Shown here piece by piece: positions 41,848 to 51,657 of a DNA stretch of 60,982 nt. The notes under the pieces are model-generated. The model worked only from the letters and a program-made list of their open reading frames with translations. It ran no database searches and was not told the DNA's origin. The stretch comes from Planctomycetales bacterium (lineage in GTDB: Bacteria; Planctomycetota; Planctomycetia; Pirellulales; Pirellulaceae), in NCBI GenBank assembly GCA_020427005.1, contig JAGQOY010000017.1, positions 1 to 60,982 of the forward strand. Reading direction: 5' to 3'. The number at the start of each line of letters is the position of its first letter. Position 1 is the first letter of the stretch. A program made the translations under genes and the position numbers.

Positions 41848-44220
41848 GTGCATTATTCGCCTACCTTAGTAGCTTCATTTCGCAAATGTTGCGTCGTACT
41901 TGCCTTTTCAGCAAGTTTCTTAATTTCCTCGCCGGTAGCCATTTCGCAAGTCCAAAGTCCATCCAGCCTTGAGGAGCCACCAGGACCCCACGCCGAACAG
42001 CAAAAGTTCTTTGAGACAAAGATCCTCACCGTACTTCGCAATCATTGCTATGAATGTCATTCTAAAACGGCCGCAAACGTTGAGGGTGGCTTATGGCTGG
42101 ACAGTAGAGTTAGTATGCGTGATGGTGGGGATACGGGGCCGGCTATCGTGCCTGGCAAACCTGCAGATAGTTTGCTTTTTCAAGCCCTCTGTTCTCAAGA
42201 AAACCAAATGCCACCGGACGGGGCGCTGCCACCGGAGGTGATAGCCGATTTTGAACTGTGGATACTGGATGGAGCATTCGATTCTCGCGAAGATGACTCG
42301 GAGGCTCGGGAGCTCGATTACTCTGGGGCACGAGAATTCTGGGCATTCCAGGCACCGGAATTGCCAGTCTTGCCGCAGGTGAGTGATGTGAGCTGGCCGC
42401 GCAGTTCACTGGATGTTTTTGTATTGGAGAAGTTAGAAGAACACGGATTAACACCCGCCACACCCGCAGATCCAGCGACTCTAATTCGTCGTCTCTATTT
42501 TGATCTCATTGGATTGCCCCCCGCGCCAGAGGATTTGAGAGCCTATGTCGATTCCCCGAGTGAGGAAGCGTACCAAGCAATTGTCGAGCGGTTGCTGGCA
42601 AGTCCGCTATTTGGAGAACGGCAATCGCAACATTGGTTGGATGTAGTGCGATATGCCGAAACAGAGGGTTTCGAATACGATCGGCATTTGCCCGAGATGT
42701 GGCGTTACCGCGATTATGTTGTTCAGTCGTTTGCCGAAGATAAGCCTTATGACAGATTCATTACCGAGCAACTAGCGGGGGACGAACTGGATCCTGAAAA
42801 TGTGGAGTATCGAATTGCTGCGGGATTTCATCGCCTCGGAGCTGTTCGCCGCAATGCAGGTAATCAACAGGTTGCCAGCAGTCGTAACGAAGTTCTGACA
42901 GAACGCACGGATATTGTGGGTTCAGCAATGTTAGGTCTGACAATCGGTTGTTGTCGTTGCCACGATCACAAGTTCGATCCCATATCCCAAGTTGATTATT
43001 ACCGCCTGCAAGCGTATTTTGCGGCCACGCAAGAAGACAATGTGTCGCTTTTGTCGGATGCCGATAGCCAAGCCTTGGCGGCCAAAACAAAGGAGATTGA
43101 ACAGGAAATTCAAAAACTGAAGGATTCAATTACTGGACTGAATGAAGCCGATATCTCGGCCACCCGCAGTCGCATCTCGGAACTTGAAAAGAGTCTGCCT
43201 CCAGCCGGACCCACAGCCTGTAGCATTCGCAACGATTTCACAAATTTCGATCCTATTCGAGTTTTGAAACGAGGCGACCCCGATAAGCCCGGAGCCATTG
43301 TAGGACTGCGAGAGCTAGGAATCCTGGTGGACGACTCGTTACCAGAATTGGATCCCAACACGGCCCATCCGAGAACAAGATTAGCTGCCTCGTTAACCCT
43401 ACCGAATCATCCGTTAACGGCGCGCGTGATAGTAAACCGGATTTGGCAATCGCATTTTGGTCGCGGAATTGTCAGCACGACGAATGATTTTGGTCGGAAC
43501 GGGTCCGCCCCTAGTCATCCGGAATTGCTAGATTACTTGGCGCAGGAATTGGTTCGCAGTGATTGGAGTACCAAAGAATTGCACCGCCAAATCGTCTTAA
43601 GCAATACATATCGCCAAGCGAGTGAGGCCACCGAACCAACGCTGGCTGCACGCTTAGATGCGGATAACGTTTGGCTCTCGCATATGTCGCGACGAAGACT
43701 AAGTGCCGAAGAAATTCGCGACGCGATGCTATTTACGGCTGGGCGACTCAACGTGACGGTTGGTGGAGAGAGTATTATGGTTCCCGTTGAGCAAGAGTTG
43801 ATTGACCAACTGTATAAACCGAGCCAGTGGGACGTCGCAAAGGACGAGACGCAGCATTATCGCAGATCGATCTATTTAATTGCCAAACGCAATCTTAGAT
43901 TGCCATTTATGGAGGTCTTCGATCAACCGGCCGCACAGACGAGTTGTGCTGAAAGACCGCAAAGTACGCATGCGAGACAAGCCTTGGAAATGCTCAACGG
44001 ACCGTTAGCCAATGAGCTGGCAGGAGCCCTGGTGCAGCGACTACATCGTGAAGTTGGACCAGAGTCTTCGGCCATGGTAGAGCGTGCGTTTTGGTTAGTG
44101 GCTGGCAGACCTCCAACGCAGCTCGAGGACCAGCTGTCCGAGGATTTCTTGGAACAGGGTAGTCAGCGAGAGTTTTGTCTTGCAATGTTTAGTTTGAACG
44201 CCTTCTTATATGTTAATTGA
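41848..44220 (+). CDS. Planctomycete cytochrome-type protein with PSCyt1, DUF1549 and DUF1553 domains
   Basis: 790-residue exported protein. A signal peptide-like N-terminus (CVVLAFSASFLISSPVAIS) leads to a c-type heme motif C67-YE-CH71, the planctomycete cytochrome domain (PSCyt1). DUF1549 (about 185-390) and DUF1553 (about 490-760) follow. A coiled coil (about 410-450) joins them. Such proteins are nearly restricted to planctomycetes and relatives and always travel with a DUF1501 protein, as here; their reaction is not established, though links to sugar or sulfatase substrate breakdown are often proposed. The stop overlaps the next gene's possible TTG start. Confidence 0.93.
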   Translation: MHYSPTLVASFRKCCVVLAFSASFLISSPVAISQVQSPSSLEEPPGPHAEQQKFFETKILTVLRNHCYECHSKTAANVEGGLWLDSRVSMRDGGDTGPAIVPGKPADSLLFQALCSQENQMPPDGALPPEVIADFELWILDGAFDSREDDSEARELDYSGAREFWAFQAPELPVLPQVSDVSWPRSSLDVFVLEKLEEHGLTPATPADPATLIRRLYFDLIGLPPAPEDLRAYVDSPSEEAYQAIVERLLASPLFGERQSQHWLDVVRYAETEGFEYDRHLPEMWRYRDYVVQSFAEDKPYDRFITEQLAGDELDPENVEYRIAAGFHRLGAVRRNAGNQQVASSRNEVLTERTDIVGSAMLGLTIGCCRCHDHKFDPISQVDYYRLQAYFAATQEDNVSLLSDADSQALAAKTKEIEQEIQKLKDSITGLNEADISATRSRISELEKSLPPAGPTACSIRNDFTNFDPIRVLKRGDPDKPGAIVGLRELGILVDDSLPELDPNTAHPRTRLAASLTLPNHPLTARVIVNRIWQSHFGRGIVSTTNDFGRNGSAPSHPELLDYLAQELVRSDWSTKELHRQIVLSNTYRQASEATEPTLAARLDADNVWLSHMSRRRLSAEEIRDAMLFTAGRLNVTVGGESIMVPVEQELIDQLYKPSQWDVAKDETQHYRRSIYLIAKRNLRLPFMEVFDQPAAQTSCAERPQSTHARQALEMLNGPLANELAGALVQRLHREVGPESSAMVERAFWLVAGRPPTQLEDQLSEDFLEQGSQREFCLAMFSLNAFLYVN

Positions 44221-44228
44221 GAAATCAA

Positions 44229-45623
44229 ATGTGGACGCATCGCCTAGCGCGTCGTAACTTTCTGAAAAACGCATGTTGTGGCATGGGGACATTGGCGCTA
44301 ACGGCAATGCTTCAACAGGAGCAAGCCGTGGGCTCTGCTCATGGAAAATCGGCGTTCAAGGGCCCTGCAAAAAATGTCATTTTTCTTTTTATGGCTGGGG
44401 GTCCTAGTCATATTGAGACGTTTGATCCCAAACCGCTATTAAACAAATTGCATGGTCAAAAGCGACCTGTGGAATTTGGAGAGGCAAAGTACCAATTCGT
44501 TGCAGCGGACGCCAAGTTGCTGGGATCGCATGTAACCTATCAGCCTTACGGAAACAGTGGCATTGAGGTGTCGAGCCTTTTTCCAGAGACCGCCAAATGT
44601 GCGGATGATTTGGCTGTTATCCGCTCATGCTATGGAGATGTAGTCGTTCACTCAGCGGCTCAGTACGAATTGTTTTCGGGCAGAATTGTGCCTGGATTCC
44701 CGAGCATGGGATCGTGGGTGCTATATGGGTTGGGAAGTGAAAGCGATTCGTTGCCGGGTTACGTTGTCATGCCCGATCCAGACGGTGCGCTGGAAGCGGG
44801 GCAGCCCATGTACATGAACGGCTTTTTGCCGGCGGCGCATCAGCCTACCATGTTGAGAGCAGCAGGTAAGCCAATCCTTAATCTGGAGTTGCCCAGTCAA
44901 ATCTCGACTAGAGAACGACGAAAAACGATCGAATTGATAGAGCGTTTAAATGAAGCAGCTAGGGCTGAAGAAGATAACGAATTGGAGGCCCGGATCGACT
45001 CCTACGAGTTGGCCTTCAACATGCAACAGGAGGCACCGGGCGTTTTTGATCTCTCCCAAGAAACCCAAGAAACGTTAGATTTGTACGGAGTCGGACGAGA
45101 GCCCACACATGACTATGGTCGCCGCTGTTTACTCGCGCGGCGCATGATTGAGCGTGGTGTCCGCTTTGCTGTGGTGGTTTCTGGCGGTGGTCCCGGTAAC
45201 AAACAATGGGATGCACATTCGGATATCGTCGAAAACCACGATCGTATGGCAGCTGAAACGGATAGACCAGTAGCAGGCCTATTGCAGGACCTAAAACGAC
45301 GTGGAATGCTGGATTCGACTCTCGTGTTGTGGGGCGGAGAATTTGGTAGATCGCCTGAAGCACAGTCAAGCAAAGGACGCGATCATCACAATCTGGGCTT
45401 TACCATGTGGATGGCGGGAGGCGGAATTCGTGGTGGTACTATTGTTGGGGCAACGGATGAGATCGGTTTGCGAGCCATCGAGCAGCCTTATCACTTCCGC
45501 GACATTCATACCACCATCTTGCATCAGCTAGGGATCGGTCAAGATGAATTGACTTACCCTCACCTGGGAAGAGAAGAGCGATTAACGCAAATCCACGGCA
45601 AGGTGATTAAGGAAATAGTATAA
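44229..45623 (+). CDS. Tat-exported DUF1501 protein
   Basis: 464-residue sulfatase-fold-like protein. The N-terminus RLARRNFLKNACCGMGTLALTAML is a twin-arginine signal. Family motifs are FLFMAGGPSHIETFDPKP, DAHSDIVENHD, VLWGGEFGRSPE and GRDHHNLGFTMWMAGGG, which resemble the metal-binding residues of alkaline phosphatase-like enzymes. ATG 44229 with GAGAAA upstream is preferred over TTG 44217, which would overlap the previous stop codon. It is co-transcribed with the DUF1549/DUF1553 gene; the pair is expected to work together outside the cytoplasm. Confidence 0.92.
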   Translation: MWTHRLARRNFLKNACCGMGTLALTAMLQQEQAVGSAHGKSAFKGPAKNVIFLFMAGGPSHIETFDPKPLLNKLHGQKRPVEFGEAKYQFVAADAKLLGSHVTYQPYGNSGIEVSSLFPETAKCADDLAVIRSCYGDVVVHSAAQYELFSGRIVPGFPSMGSWVLYGLGSESDSLPGYVVMPDPDGALEAGQPMYMNGFLPAAHQPTMLRAAGKPILNLELPSQISTRERRKTIELIERLNEAARAEEDNELEARIDSYELAFNMQQEAPGVFDLSQETQETLDLYGVGREPTHDYGRRCLLARRMIERGVRFAVVVSGGGPGNKQWDAHSDIVENHDRMAAETDRPVAGLLQDLKRRGMLDSTLVLWGGEFGRSPEAQSSKGRDHHNLGFTMWMAGGGIRGGTIVGATDEIGLRAIEQPYHFRDIHTTILHQLGIGQDELTYPHLGREERLTQIHGKVIKEIV

Positions 45624-45747
45624 TTTGAACCGGCCACCGCGAGTTATCAAAATGGTCGAGCAAACTGCCGGTAGAAGCAAAGTGTTTTCGCCCGTTCGAT
45701 CAACAATGTCAAGAAAACAACACGTCATATTTCGGTGCAAGCCGCAC

Positions 45748-47583
45748 CTATTCCGTTACCTTGTGTTCTAAGCGTCTGCGATTGTAAGCAGCGATTGTCT
45801 CTTTGCGACGCAAGAACCCCATGATGCGTTGTGGATCATTGACGTCAACCACGGGTAATTCGTCGATATTTAGGGCCGTAAAGCGAGTTAGGGCCGTGTT
45901 GAGATCGTCTTCAGGAGTAACTGTAATCACGCGTGGATTCATAACATCCCGCGCATTAGCAATTCTCCAAATCGTATCGTCATACAAGTAACCGCGCACG
46001 TCCTCCGAAGAAAAGATACCCAGCATATGCTGCTGATGGTCTACGACGGGAAAATAACGTTGCGACGTTTCAGCCAATAGATGCACAATGTCATCAAGGC
46101 TGGTGCCTTCATGAACGAGTCTGATTTCACGATGCTTTTGATAGACGTCCTGTACTCGCATTCCCGCTAATACATCGATAATGAAGTCACCCCGATGCGC
46201 GGGAGAGTCCAAACGAGTCGGTACTTGTTTGACATATAAGGTATGCTTACGCATCAATAAGAAGCACAAACTGGAAACCCACATCGCGGGCACCAATAGT
46301 TGATAGCTCCCGGTCATCTCGGTGACCATCAGGATCGTAGAAAATGGGGCTCTCGCACAACCGGCGAAGAAGCCTGCCATACCGACAACTGCATAGGCTG
46401 CTGGTTGAGTAACCAGCGTATTCCAGCTGACTGCAAACAAATTGCCTACTGCCCCACCTACGCAACCACCAATCACCATCGAGGGGCCAAAAACACCACC
46501 AGATCCCCCTGAGCTGATTGTTAGGGACGTTGTCACTATTTTTAATAAGGCGACTGCAAACAGTGTCGCTGCAGCTATCGTCTGAGGTTCTGATACGGCG
46601 ACTTGAAGCACTCCATAACCACTGCCCAGGACTCCCATCATGTGGGAATCTTGGCCACTGAGAAAGTAGAGCCCCAATGCGAGCAAACCAGCCAGGAAGG
46701 CACCACCGGCAGCTTTGAGATACATGGGAATAGCAATTCGCGCGAATGCCGCGTGAAAGAAATAGAACGTCTTAATATAGAGAATGCCTGCGCCAGCCAA
46801 AAAAACAGACAGAATAGCGAACGGCAACAGCTCTGCAGAGGATGTGAGCTGAAACTCCAATTCACCAAACAAAGGCAAGAATCGATATTGGCTTGGGAGC
46901 GAAAAGCAAAAAACGGAATAGGCAATCGTCGAAGCAACCGCGGCAGGCATCAAAACATCGGCTTCAAGATCGGCGTCTCGATAGAGGATTTCGCCAGCGA
47001 AAATTGCCCCGGCCAACGGTGCTCGAAAAATAGCGCCTACACCGGCTCCCATTCCTGCAGCCATCAGTATGCGTCTTTCACGGGCTGAGAGTCGCAATTG
47101 TGAAGCAATGAATGAACCGAAGCCAGCGCCAATCTGAGCAATGGGACCTTCTCTTCCCGCGGATCCACCGCTGCCAAGAGTGATGGCCGAAGCAATCGTC
47201 TTAACAATAGGCGTACGGGCACGGATTTCACCTCGCTTGTTGTGAAATGCATCGATAGCAGCATCCGTACCATGCCCCGAAGCTTCGGGAGCAAAATACC
47301 ATGCCAACCAACCGGCAAGCAGACCTCCCACGGTAAGAATCAATAACAAGCGAAACGGAGAGAGATGGGTCTCCAGATCAGGGAACGGAGAATATTCCGC
47401 CAACGCTTCTCCGGCCTCCACACCTGCATCCATTAATAGCACCAGATGTTGAACAAGTTGCACAAAGAATTGAAAAACAATGGCTCCAATTCCTGAAACC
47501 AGTCCGATAACTGCAGCCAACAACATCAGTTTGCCGCTGGCAGGAAGATAGACCTGACGAATCAAGTTATTTAGTTGAAACAC
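45748..47583 (-). CDS. ClC family chloride channel/transporter with CBS pair
   Basis: About 611 residues. The ClC membrane core shows GREGP in GSGGSAGREGPIAQIG and GSGGVFGPSMVIGG selectivity-filter regions, with many hydrophobic helices. Two CBS domains at the C-terminus (from about residue 480) may sense nucleotides. The frame opens at TTG 47619, but that codon lies inside the T-run of a terminator, so GTG 47583 (VFQLNNLIRQ) or ATG 47526 is a likelier start. The GSGIP motif of many ClC exchangers is replaced by GHGTDA, so ion selectivity may differ. Confidence 0.93.
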   Translation of the reverse strand: MFQLNNLIRQVYLPASGKLMLLAAVIGLVSGIGAIVFQFFVQLVQHLVLLMDAGVEAGEALAEYSPFPDLETHLSPFRLLLILTVGGLLAGWLAWYFAPEASGHGTDAAIDAFHNKRGEIRARTPIVKTIASAITLGSGGSAGREGPIAQIGAGFGSFIASQLRLSARERRILMAAGMGAGVGAIFRAPLAGAIFAGEILYRDADLEADVLMPAAVASTIAYSVFCFSLPSQYRFLPLFGELEFQLTSSAELLPFAILSVFLAGAGILYIKTFYFFHAAFARIAIPMYLKAAGGAFLAGLLALGLYFLSGQDSHMMGVLGSGYGVLQVAVSEPQTIAAATLFAVALLKIVTTSLTISSGGSGGVFGPSMVIGGCVGGAVGNLFAVSWNTLVTQPAAYAVVGMAGFFAGCARAPFSTILMVTEMTGSYQLLVPAMWVSSLCFLLMRKHTLYVKQVPTRLDSPAHRGDFIIDVLAGMRVQDVYQKHREIRLVHEGTSLDDIVHLLAETSQRYFPVVDHQQHMLGIFSSEDVRGYLYDDTIWRIANARDVMNPRVITVTPEDDLNTALTRFTALNIDELPVVDVNDPQRIMGFLRRKETIAAYNRRRLEHKVTE

Positions 47584-47617
47584 TATTCCACTAACAGTAA
47601 GAACACATCGCGATAAC

Positions 47618-47641
47618 AAAAAAACCGGTGGACTCGCACCG
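47618..47641 (-). terminator. Rho-independent terminator of the FMN-binding protein gene
   Basis: On the minus strand CGGTG / CACCG with a CGAGTC loop (47641-47626) is followed by GTTTTTTTG. It lies about 170 bases past the stop of the gene at 47812-48444 and overlaps the first possible start of the ClC gene. Confidence 0.55.
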
Positions 47642-47811
47642 TCTGGCCTATTAGGACCAATTCAGTAGACGCTCTTGCAAAACCAGTAAGAGTGTTACTT
47701 CTACACGATAACCCCACGACATCAACCCGGGCACCACCTGCGGGAAGCCGATTCTAGGAAGTCGTTGTGGGGGCGCGTTCGTGAAAAAGCCCGAAAAAAC
47801 GAAGTCGCTAG

Positions 47812-48444
47812 TTACGGCTCCAACCAAGTCAATTCATGGTGTGGCCAATACCGGGCAGACATTCTTAGGTGACCGCTGGGTTTCAGATACAGCCACTCCA
47901 TACTGTGAATTACAGTTTCCACGACCGCGAAATTCTCAATGGCCGGTTCAGTTTCTTCCAAAGTGGGGACCCGAACGACAAATTCGGGTGACAAATTGGC
48001 GGAAGGTAGGTTACACGAAGAACTAGGGGGCTGGAGACCCATATAGTTGCGGCGCGACACTGCATCTACCGATTCCCAGCAAGCATCCAGCATTTGTCGG
48101 TCGCTAGCAATTGTAGCCTCACCTTGAAGGCGAACTTGAATGAGTGATGTGGCATCGAATAGAAGCCAGGAGATTTTGGGGTTTTCTAGAATATTTTGAA
48201 TTTTGGGACTACGCAGGTCGGTAAAAAAACGGATAACCCGTTGGTCTCTGTCGACGCTCCTTAGTACCACTACGCGACTCTGAGGAGAGTCAATTTCTAA
48301 AGTACAGAAGGCACTGTACAACCACGGGTGGCGGGGCATCCTGGTTGCCAGCAGCAGTTGTTCCCATACGGTAGCGTCGATCTCCTCTAGCAATCGACCG
48401 GACGGTGTTCCCAAACTGATATCAAACGTGGCTCGTAGGCTCAT
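47812..48444 (-). CDS. Pyridoxamine 5'-phosphate oxidase-family FMN-binding protein
   Basis: 210-residue split-barrel flavin-binding protein. The features RVVVLRSVDRDQRVIRFFTDLRSPKIQNILENP and the Trp-rich C-terminus (RMSARYWPHHELTWLEP) fit the Alr4036-type subgroup rather than true PdxH. It probably binds FMN, but the reaction is unknown. It is a single gene with its own terminator. Confidence 0.85.
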   Translation of the reverse strand: MSLRATFDISLGTPSGRLLEEIDATVWEQLLLATRMPRHPWLYSAFCTLEIDSPQSRVVVLRSVDRDQRVIRFFTDLRSPKIQNILENPKISWLLFDATSLIQVRLQGEATIASDRQMLDACWESVDAVSRRNYMGLQPPSSSCNLPSANLSPEFVVRVPTLEETEPAIENFAVVETVIHSMEWLYLKPSGHLRMSARYWPHHELTWLEP

Positions 48445-48537
48445 GGTTTGGGGCTTTCAACGAGACAGCAAAATTCGAAACTCATCAATGCCATGTTTCG
48501 CGGCGTTGGACAGAGATCGCGTCCAAATGGCGGCTTC

Positions 48538-49593
48538 TCAATAGTTTGGACGAAGTAGGCCGATACGCCAAGGAAATCTTCCATAGGGTAGGCCTGATTT
48601 TTGTGAGTCCAACATTCCTTGAAATAAGAATTGCAGATTGGCAGGATCTACCTCTAGTAATTGATTTGAACCGCTTCTCAATAACTCTCCATGACTAATG
48701 TTATCGGTCCAGTTTTGGGTATTGTCGCCTGGATGAATATTCTTCCAGCTAGCAAACGGTAGGCCAGCGGGCGTAAGCAATTCTTGCCACTTTCCATCTA
48801 ATCGATCAGAAATGAAGGCTTTGAAGTAGCGACGACCGTCCACTTCGATCAACGTCAGGTATTGATCCAAGCCCTGTAAACGATACGTATGGCTAGCCTC
48901 GAAGAACTCGCCCTGGAGGGCCAACGTACATTCGGTAAACCCGTGCGGAAACGAATCCAAAGGTGCGCTCATGCGCCACAACTTACCGTTTAGGCTAGTA
49001 AAGAAAAGGTAGGCGTTCTCATGATCGCAAATAATCCAAAAGTCCAATCCTCCTACGATGCGTTCGTCCTCTGGGCCTCCGTCTAAGATGGGGCGAATGG
49101 TACTCCAAGAATTCGGGTCAGAGATTGTCTTGGTGGTGGAATATGCTACCCACATTTTCTTTGCATCTGGCATGCTGGCTTGGTAAATCAGATACCATTG
49201 CGATTGCGGTTCATAGAAGAAGACCTGGGGCGCGCAGAAATAGTTACTCGAAGAGAGAGGTAGCAAATGGCGAGGAGCGGCGTCTGCCTGCTGCCAATCT
49301 TGGAAGGAGCAATACTCGATGGCCGAGCGATTCTCTAATTTGACTGTCATGAACACATGCCATGCTCCTTCAGCAAAAACTATGGTGGGGTCCTTTTGTG
49401 CGTGACTGATGTCCGAAGGCCTATTTTCTGGGACTATTAAGGGCGCCGAATAGGTCCAGGACTCAGGTAGTGTAATGACAGGTTTAGAGTCCTGAGCGTC
49501 CGTGCCAATCGCGGCAAAAGTGCCGATGAACCAGGAAAGCAGGCTCAGAGAGCGAAAATAGAGATGGAAGCTCATGAAGTAGGCCCTTAGCAT
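48538..49593 (-). CDS. Secreted GH62-like alpha-L-arabinofuranosidase
   Basis: 351-residue exported protein with a signal peptide (LSLLSWFIGTFAAIGTDAQ). The body fits a five-bladed beta-propeller hydrolase of glycoside hydrolase family 62, with candidate catalytic residues in KDPTIVF, GGLDFWIICD and GEFFEASHTYRL. GH62 enzymes remove arabinose side chains from arabinoxylan. It stands alone, without neighbouring transport or polysaccharide genes. Family assignment is from motif recall. Confidence 0.8.
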   Translation of the reverse strand: MLRAYFMSFHLYFRSLSLLSWFIGTFAAIGTDAQDSKPVITLPESWTYSAPLIVPENRPSDISHAQKDPTIVFAEGAWHVFMTVKLENRSAIEYCSFQDWQQADAAPRHLLPLSSSNYFCAPQVFFYEPQSQWYLIYQASMPDAKKMWVAYSTTKTISDPNSWSTIRPILDGGPEDERIVGGLDFWIICDHENAYLFFTSLNGKLWRMSAPLDSFPHGFTECTLALQGEFFEASHTYRLQGLDQYLTLIEVDGRRYFKAFISDRLDGKWQELLTPAGLPFASWKNIHPGDNTQNWTDNISHGELLRSGSNQLLEVDPANLQFLFQGMLDSQKSGLPYGRFPWRIGLLRPNY

Positions 49594-49787
49594 GAGTGAA
49601 ATGCAAGACAGCCGGGGATACGATTCTTGCCCGATGTAAAATGGTGTAACCTATAAGCCAGGCTATTATTGCCAGCCTCAATGGTTGATACTTCCGGGCC
49701 GCACCTGAGTGTATAAAACAGGTCAATTATCGGCATGAAAGTTTTCACGGTTTGAACCCCTCCACCCATGACACAGAAATTGCGAAC

Positions 49788-51431
49788 ATGGCTTCCCCCC
49801 ATGATACTCTGTTGGCTGGTCCAGATTCACCCAGGTACCTGATTGACTTTCATCCAAAACGATTAGCACACTATTTTTGCGATGTTCTGGTTATCGGCGG
49901 TGGACTAGCTGGCTTACGAGCGGCCAATGCCGTGCCGAGCCAGGCCCACACGATTGTAGTCACTAAGGACAAGATCCAGGAAAGCAACAGTAACTATGCT
50001 CAAGGAGGTATAGCCAGTGTTTGGGATCCCGAGGATCGGTTTGAGGATCATGTGCGAGATACGCTTACCGCCGGTGGGAATCTGTGCGACGAGTCCGTGG
50101 TGGATATGGTCGTCAGAGAAGCTCCCGATCGCGTGCGTGAACTCATAGCCTGGGGGACTCAGTTCGATCGACAGGATGGTAGATTGATGCTTGGTCGGGA
50201 AGGCGGCCACAGCCACGAGCGCATAATCCACGCGCTCGGTGACGCCACGGGAAAGGAAATCATGCGCGCCATGATTGACCATACGCGTCGCCAAGAGAAC
50301 ATTCAAATCTGGGAGCAGTCATTCACGATTGACTTGCTGACACTTGACAACGTGTGTCATGGCGCGATTATTGCTCGAGGTGACGGCATACCAGTCATGT
50401 TGTGGGCCGGACAAACTATTCTGTGCACCGGGGGGTGTGGGCAGGTTTATCGTGAAACTACGAATCCGCGGGTGGCTACGGGAGACGGGCACGCAGTAGC
50501 CTTTCGCGCCGGGGCCAAGCTTCGAGATATGGAGTTCATGCAGTTTCATCCCACCGTTTTATATATAGCTGGGAGCTCTCGAACTTTGGTAACGGAGGCC
50601 ATTCGAGGGGCCGGAGCGCATTTGGTCGACTGCAACGGCTATCGGTTCATGAGTGAATATGACGTGCGTTTGGAGCTCGCACCACGCGATGTGGTGAGTC
50701 AATCCATCGTCAAGCAAATGGAAAAGACGCAGCATCCCTGTGTTTACCTCAGCCTCAATCATCTAGAACCCCACCGCGTTCAAGAGGAATTTCCAAGCTT
50801 TACGGCAGCCTGCAGGAAATTTGGGCTCGACGCCTCGCGGGATCCGATTCCAGTTCGTCCAGGTGCGCACTACATGATCGGCGGGGTCGAAGTCGATGAT
50901 TATGGTCGCACAAATATCCAAGCGTTATGGGCTGCTGGTGAGGTTACCAGTTCTGGTCTACATGGAGCTAATCGGTTGGCCTCCAACAGCTTGCTCGAAG
51001 GCCTGGTCTATGGAGCGCGGGCAGGAGAACTGGCGGGTGAGGCTGCCATTGCGTCGCCTCGTGAACTGCGAGCATTGCCCATAGCCTATTCGAGCAATCA
51101 TCGGTCGAATGAGTCATTGGATACGGTGGATATTCGCAACGCTGTGCAGAGTCTGATGTGGCGGCTAGTGGGTGTGCAGAGGAGGCAAGATCGTTTGGAA
51201 GAAGCACTCCGCGGCATTCGTAGTTATTCGACCTATGTCTTGCCACACACGTTTCAATCGGTAGCAGGCTGGGAACTGCAGAATTTGTTGACCGTATCAC
51301 ATTTGATGACCGAGGCGGCGCTCGTCAGAACCGAGTCACGGGGTGTTCACATGCGTATCGACTTCCCTAACACCGATGATCAGGACTGGCGACGCCATTT
51401 GCATTTTCAATTTGTTGCCGGCGGAAAATGA
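49788..51431 (+). CDS. nadB: L-aspartate oxidase
   Basis: FAD enzyme that oxidises aspartate to iminoaspartate in NAD synthesis. The FAD-binding motif VLVIGGGLAGLRAAN, the family segment NYAQGGIASVW, and PVRPGAHYMIGGVEVD...GLHGANRLASNSLLEGLVYG are all present. ATG 49788 gives 547 residues; the frame also opens at TTG 49752. The active-site His/Arg region (HPTVLY, RGAGAHLVD) is intact, and the layout matches NadB more than succinate dehydrogenase. nadA is not adjacent. An inverted repeat at 51453-51490 follows. Confidence 0.93.
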   Translation: MASPHDTLLAGPDSPRYLIDFHPKRLAHYFCDVLVIGGGLAGLRAANAVPSQAHTIVVTKDKIQESNSNYAQGGIASVWDPEDRFEDHVRDTLTAGGNLCDESVVDMVVREAPDRVRELIAWGTQFDRQDGRLMLGREGGHSHERIIHALGDATGKEIMRAMIDHTRRQENIQIWEQSFTIDLLTLDNVCHGAIIARGDGIPVMLWAGQTILCTGGCGQVYRETTNPRVATGDGHAVAFRAGAKLRDMEFMQFHPTVLYIAGSSRTLVTEAIRGAGAHLVDCNGYRFMSEYDVRLELAPRDVVSQSIVKQMEKTQHPCVYLSLNHLEPHRVQEEFPSFTAACRKFGLDASRDPIPVRPGAHYMIGGVEVDDYGRTNIQALWAAGEVTSSGLHGANRLASNSLLEGLVYGARAGELAGEAAIASPRELRALPIAYSSNHRSNESLDTVDIRNAVQSLMWRLVGVQRRQDRLEEALRGIRSYSTYVLPHTFQSVAGWELQNLLTVSHLMTEAALVRTESRGVHMRIDFPNTDDQDWRRHLHFQFVAGGK

Positions 51432-51452
51432 TGACAGGATTTTCGTAGGGTA

Positions 51453-51490
51453 GGCTTCCAGCCTGTCACGAAAGAGACACTCTGGAAGCC
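51453..51490. repeat. Palindromic intergenic element after nadB
   Basis: A perfect 9-bp inverted repeat GGCTTCCAG (51453-51461) / CTGGAAGCC (51482-51490) with imperfect outer extensions (GGGTA / TGACC). There is no T-run, so it is more likely a REP-type element than a terminator. Confidence 0.6.
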
Positions 51491-51657
51491 TGACCTGCAT
51501 TTTTCCAATGCAGACTCCTATTGAGCGGCTCCTAAGTAACGAATCCACAGTCTCGGAATAGCATTGTGTGAACTTCTCGAGAAGTGGATCAGCGACGGAT
51601 AGTGAGATAGTTTAAGTGATTTTCTTCTGATCGTTGCAGAAGGAAAGAGACTATCGT

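Noticed and set aside
47620..47720. tRNA-like T-arm (GGTGCGAGTCCACC on the minus strand)
   Set aside because: No acceptor, D-arm or anticodon stem could be placed around it; the short stem plus T-run reads better as a terminator.
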